A stretch of 64,000 bases of DNA from Hemibagrus wyckioides (lineage: Eukaryota > Chordata > Actinopteri > Siluriformes > Bagridae). A program made the position numbers and the translations under genes. The DNA lies in the NCBI RefSeq assembly GCF_019097595.1, contig NC_080716.1, forward strand, positions 14,594,901 to 14,658,900, written 5' to 3'. Under the pieces are notes generated by a model. The model saw nothing but the letters and a program-made list of their open reading frames with translations, had not been told where the DNA came from and made no database searches. Shown piece by piece: positions 62,301 through 64,000 of this stretch (position 1 is its first letter; each line of letters starts with the position of its first letter).

Positions 62301-63925
62301 CCCAATCTCAACAGGAAAAGACTTGCAGAAATAACATGTTTATACTTCCCACTATAAATAGAAGAAAACAACAACAGATCTTCCAGAGAAATACAGCACA
62401 TCTTAAATTCATATTCTTGTCCTACAACAAGGCTTCAATTTTTTTGGCAGAAATGCACAGCACTATATTTGGATGGGGAAAAAAACCTTCCAAAAACCCA
62501 CCAAAACCTCATCCCACCCTTGATGCAAGATGGAGGGAGCAACATGGTTTGGAGCTGTCTCAGGGCCTAGACAGCTTATAGTCACTGAGGGTACAATGAA
62601 TTAAAAACTGTTACAATTATTTTTACAGCAGAATGTTAGGACAGCAGTCACATTTTGGAAGTGAGAGTCCAGACTTAAATCCAACTTAGAGGCTGTTCAT
62701 GCACAACTGAAAAAATGATAGACGTTGTGCATGTCTGCTAAGCAGTTGTGGTTCTATCAGTTTTTAAATGCAAGGGTTCTTATACTTTGTCTATGTTCCA
62801 TTGTGAATGAGGTTCGAAAGTGTTCAGCACTGTGTATTATTAGTTTAAACATTCTGTTTATTACACTGACCTAAAGATCCAACCACATTTCAGGAGTAAT
62901 TAATGCGGGCTACAAGTTCAATACAAAGGTGAACCTCAAAAACCATGACTATGTGCCTTGTGAATTTTGTTGTGTTTTCCCCTGTTCATTTTGCAAGTGA
63001 ATGTGCTTCATTTAACACTTTCACAATTGACAGAAGCCCCACAAGCAAAAGATTTAATGATACTGTATGCCTCTCTATTCTCATGGGCAAGCCATTCAAA
63101 TTAGTCCACTTAAAGCATCAGTTTTAAGAAGTTACATGCTGTAAATTTCCCACTGCATAAAGCTACTGTGTAACATACTATAATATGATATATAGTGCTT
63201 TCTCTTTGAATTGCATGTCTTCAACCTGCTGCAGTGTCTCAGCAAATGAGAAATACAATATGACTGCCAAGAAATGTAGTTCCATTAGATGTTTCCTGGG
63301 GCATGCTGAACCTCTGTAAGGAAATAAACAATTCAAGCACTGTATTTGTTAAAAGTAAATAAATATTAAAAGTATTCAATTCTACATTTAATGCTGAATG
63401 GCTTAGTAAGTTATACCATACACAATTGTTGTAAAATGTTCTATCATTCAAACATTTCCTGCACAAATAATACTGCAGTGCCCAGTGTATAATGTACTTT
63501 TGAGAAGGAGCTGTAAATAGAGTATTACTTTGCAGTAATCCAGCGTAGCGAGAAACTCATAAGAACCCAGGGACAGCTCTGGTCTTTCATATGCATCCAC
63601 TCTTCTGCCCATATGGTCCAGGTGCTGGAAATACTGGACAGGAACTAAGGAAGGATATATGTTTTTACTTCTTTTTTTCTCAAAAGTAATAACTTCATTG
63701 AAAAAAAAAAAATTTGGGGTTGTTGATCTTGTTCCTAAGACAAAAAAGCTTCAAAACAAACAGAGACGTATGCCTGTGGTACTGACCCTCATTAACACAA
63801 TTGCAGAAGCCACACTGGAAGCGTCTTCCTCCGTCGATGAAGAGCATAAAGGGGCACATGTAGGCCTTACAGCGGTTACAGCGTATGGGTCCTGCCTCGC
63901 CATGATTTACTACGTATAGAGGAGT
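53097..63925 (-). CDS. sec24d: protein transport protein Sec24D, 3' fifteen exons (gene continues past the right edge)
   Basis: Exons in transcription order: 63925-63787, 63644-63529, 61529-61405, 59038-58847, 58657-58564, 58265-58149, 58062-57892, 57584-57488, 57346-57201, 55736-55598, 55384-55266, 55032-54853, 53846-53655, 53490-53401, 53237-53097. They join in frame to 2058 bases: 685 codons and a TAA. Sec24 is the cargo-selecting subunit of the COPII inner coat; with Sec23 it binds ER export signals on Sar1-GTP membranes. Order of domains: zinc finger, trunk (with MIDVSY), beta-sandwich, helical, gelsolin-like. The C-terminal half matches Sec24D better than Sec24C ([37 protein letters not shown]), while parts of the trunk look more Sec24C-like ([18 protein letters not shown]). 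The gene converges on kcnip4. Confidence 0.92.
53401..53490 (-). CDS. sec24d: sec24d exon: C-terminal region
   Basis: 90 bp in phase 0; acceptor ATCTGCAG, donor GTAAAA. It reads [20 protein letters not shown] then [10 protein letters not shown]. The Ser-Met-Lys ending matches the place in human Sec24D before LTIVKQ. Confidence 0.9.
53655..53846 (-). CDS. sec24d: sec24d exon: gelsolin-like domain
   Basis: 192 bp in phase 0; acceptor TCCATCAG, donor GTCAGA. It reads [40 protein letters not shown], then a segment ending MAHFNSDT. Confidence 0.93.
53847..54852 (-). other. sec24d intron, about 1 kb, nothing recognised
   Basis: Short open frames on both strands, none resembling a known protein. 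Confidence 0.65.
54853..55032 (-). CDS. sec24d: sec24d exon: helical to gelsolin-like domain
   Basis: 180 bp in phase 0; acceptor ATGTGCAG, donor GTGAGA. It encodes [19 protein letters not shown], a STDDRAFHR segment, and [10 protein letters not shown]. Confidence 0.93.
55266..55384 (-). CDS. sec24d: sec24d exon: helical domain
   Basis: 119 bp; acceptor TTGTCCAG, donor GTCTGA (weak). It reads [19 protein letters not shown] then [20 protein letters not shown], after a split Ala codon. Confidence 0.93.
55598..55736 (-). CDS. sec24d: sec24d exon: beta-sandwich to helical domain
   Basis: 139 bp; acceptor TTTTTCAG, donor GTAAAA. It reads [20 protein letters not shown], then [20 protein letters not shown] and NFFAKS. 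The previous intron (about 1.5 kb) carries a compound microsatellite and a LINE tail. Confidence 0.93.
56361..56432. repeat. compound (ACT)n (AAT)n (GAT)n microsatellite
   Basis: Three adjoining trinucleotide tracts in a sec24d intron. Confidence 0.9.
56470..56642 (+). mobile_element. LINE-type tail in a sec24d intron
   Basis: CACTAAATTGCCCATAGATG, TAATGGACTGCC and CAACCCTGACCAGGATTATT are diagnostic pieces of the same tail, ending in a GATGAATCAATGAATAA run. It lies just after a compound microsatellite. Confidence 0.6.
57201..57346 (-). CDS. sec24d: sec24d exon: beta-sandwich
   Basis: 146 bp; acceptor ACGTAAG, donor GTCAGT. It reads [37 protein letters not shown], then [10 protein letters not shown]. 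This segment fits Sec24D rather than Sec24C. Confidence 0.93.
57488..57584 (-). CDS. sec24d: sec24d exon: end of trunk
   Basis: 97 bp; acceptor CTTTCAG, donor GTAAAA. It reads [19 protein letters not shown] then [13 protein letters not shown], a hallmark Sec24 segment. Confidence 0.93.
57669..57850 (+). repeat. tRNA-derived SINE in a sec24d intron
   Basis: It shares TTGGACTACTGATCAGAAGC, a B-box-like AAGTTTGAACCCC, CACCAAGCTGCCACTG and the GTCTGCCAAATGCTGTGAAT tail with the pair at 36.4 kb. The A box is degraded. It lies antisense to sec24d, about 40 bp from an exon. Confidence 0.7.
57892..58062 (-). CDS. sec24d: sec24d exon: trunk domain
   Basis: 171 bp in phase 0; acceptor ATTTGCAG, donor GTGTGT. 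It encodes [20 protein letters not shown], then [20 protein letters not shown] and [13 protein letters not shown] tRNA-derived SINE sits in the following intron, about 40 bp beyond the exon. Confidence 0.93.
58149..58265 (-). CDS. sec24d: sec24d exon: trunk domain, weak donor
   Basis: 117 bp in phase 0; acceptor GCCCTCAG. It reads [20 protein letters not shown] then [19 protein letters not shown]. The donor reads AAA|GTTGGT, a poor match to GTRAGT, but family alignment and phase demand this junction. Confidence 0.92.
58564..58657 (-). CDS. sec24d: sec24d exon: trunk domain
   Basis: 94 bp; acceptor TAACACAG, donor GTAGAA. It reads [19 protein letters not shown] then [12 protein letters not shown]. 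The first codon is split with the previous exon (Asn). Confidence 0.92.
58847..59038 (-). CDS. sec24d: sec24d exon: trunk domain
   Basis: 192 bp; acceptor TTTTTAG, donor GTAAGT. It encodes [20 protein letters not shown], the strongly conserved [15 protein letters not shown], and PLLDGFLVN. The preceding intron (59039-61404) holds a Tc1-like fossil and an unidentified coding-like stretch. Confidence 0.93.
59139..59560 (-). mobile_element. Tc1-like transposon fragment in a sec24d intron
   Basis: It begins with the same TTTATTAGGAACAC end as the copy at 52275. On the - strand 59475-59284 keeps pieces of the transposase C-terminus ([19 protein letters not shown]). Coding is broken by stops and the far end is not found. 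The right boundary is approximate. Confidence 0.75.
60508..60984 (+). pseudogene. unidentified coding-like stretch with one in-frame stop
   Basis: One frame runs 71 codons from an ATG at 60508, meets TAG at 60721-60723, and continues open for 86 more codons to 60984. The residues look protein-like ([14 protein letters not shown], then [20 protein letters not shown]). I do not recognise a family. It lies in a sec24d intron on the opposite strand and is followed by a perfect hairpin at 61031-61059. It could be a retrocopied or transposon-derived pseudogene, or chance. Confidence 0.25.
61031..61059. repeat. perfect hairpin, 12-bp stem and 5-nt loop
   Basis: CAGTCCTGATAA, loop ACTGA, TTATCAGGACTG. 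It lies in a sec24d intron just after the coding-like stretch. Confidence 0.85.
61405..61529 (-). CDS. sec24d: sec24d exon: trunk domain with MIDVSY
   Basis: 125 bp; acceptor TTTCTCAG, donor GTAAGT. It reads [20 protein letters not shown], then helix sequence ending KTLLERLP. This is the first strand and helix of the von Willebrand A-like trunk. Confidence 0.93.
62028..62830 (+). mobile_element. Tc1-like transposase fossil in a sec24d intron
   Basis: The + strand contains [20 protein letters not shown], the typical Tc1 second helix-turn-helix and GRP-hook stretch, followed downstream by degraded coding with frameshifts. It lies antisense to sec24d. Boundaries are approximate and no inverted repeat was recognised. 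Confidence 0.65.
62831..63528 (-). other. sec24d intron, remainder
   Basis: AT-rich, no repeat named, no coding similarity. Confidence 0.6.
63529..63644 (-). CDS. sec24d: sec24d exon: zinc-finger/trunk linker
   Basis: 116 bp; acceptor TTCCTTAG, donor GTAATA. It reads [20 protein letters not shown] and [18 protein letters not shown], the conserved start of the trunk domain. Confidence 0.93.
63787..63925 (-). CDS. sec24d: sec24d exon: zinc finger
   Basis: 139 bp; acceptor TATGTCAG, donor GTCAGT. It reads [19 protein letters not shown], then a second CxxC in [11 protein letters not shown]. The two CxxC pairs form the Sec24 zinc finger that packs against Sec23. This is the most upstream exon in the window. 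Confidence 0.93.
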
Positions 63926-64000
63926 CTGACATAAACGAATTAAGAGAAGACAAAGATGTTTATCATTTTGACCTGCAATACAAACCATCAGGTACATATA

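Noticed and set aside
1..64000. CRISPR arrays, bacterial operons, phage or toxin systems
   Set aside because: The window is vertebrate genomic DNA; repeats are microsatellites and transposon fossils, with no spaced direct repeats of CRISPR type.

Overview
The window is vertebrate nuclear DNA, almost certainly from a ray-finned fish. It is AT-rich and intron-rich, and short GT-AG-bounded exons are scattered through tens of kilobases of transposon fossils, SINEs, microsatellites and plain unique sequence. The repeats are typical of teleosts: Tc1-like elements with inverted ends, LINE tails ending in (ATGG)n, and a tRNA-derived SINE. The SINE and several unnamed repeats recall catfish and other otophysan fishes, but that placement is an impression. 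No prokaryotic gene, CRISPR array or phage is present.

Two protein-coding genes are supported, in tail-to-tail orientation. On the + strand is kcnip4 (Kv channel-interacting protein 4, an EF-hand subunit of Kv4 A-type potassium channels). It has two alternative first exons (coding 3544-3643 and 17765-17876) and seven shared exons (37861-48963). Both first exons end in phase 1 and encode hydrophobic N-termini, giving predicted proteins of 229 and 233 residues. The second first exon lies in a CpG-rich island. The 3'UTR probably runs to an AATAAA at 51065. Other first exons known in mammals, such as the cytosolic KChIP4b type, are not seen and may lie upstream.

On the - strand is the 3' part of sec24d (COPII coat cargo adaptor). 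Fifteen exons from 63925 down to 53097 encode the last 685 residues: zinc finger, trunk, beta-sandwich, helical and gelsolin-like domains. All junctions keep frame. The N-terminal exons lie beyond the right edge. The stop codon is 16 bp from the end of a Tc1-like element, so the sec24d 3'UTR is probably transposon-derived.

Layout: 1-3.4 kb, flank or upstream intron; 3.5-37.9 kb, kcnip4 first exons and large intron 1, with Tc1-like fossils at 6.1 kb and 31.4-34.2 kb, an RTE-type LINE tail at 22.3 kb and paired SINEs at 36.4-36.8 kb; 37.9-46.4 kb, intron 2, with two copies of a roughly 0.5-kb repeat, a solo LTR and a hairpin; 46.4-49 kb, the compact EF-hand exons; 49-51.1 kb, the 3'UTR; 51.1-53.1 kb, the inter-gene gap and Tc1-like element; 53.1-64 kb, sec24d with further Tc1-like and SINE insertions in introns.

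I found no undescribed multi-gene system. The most informative observations are the paired hydrophobic kcnip4 first exons, the transposon-derived sec24d 3'UTR, the datable nested insertions at 41.7-42.7 kb, a pair of convergent CTCF-like motifs, and an unidentified coding-like stretch at 60.5-61.0 kb.
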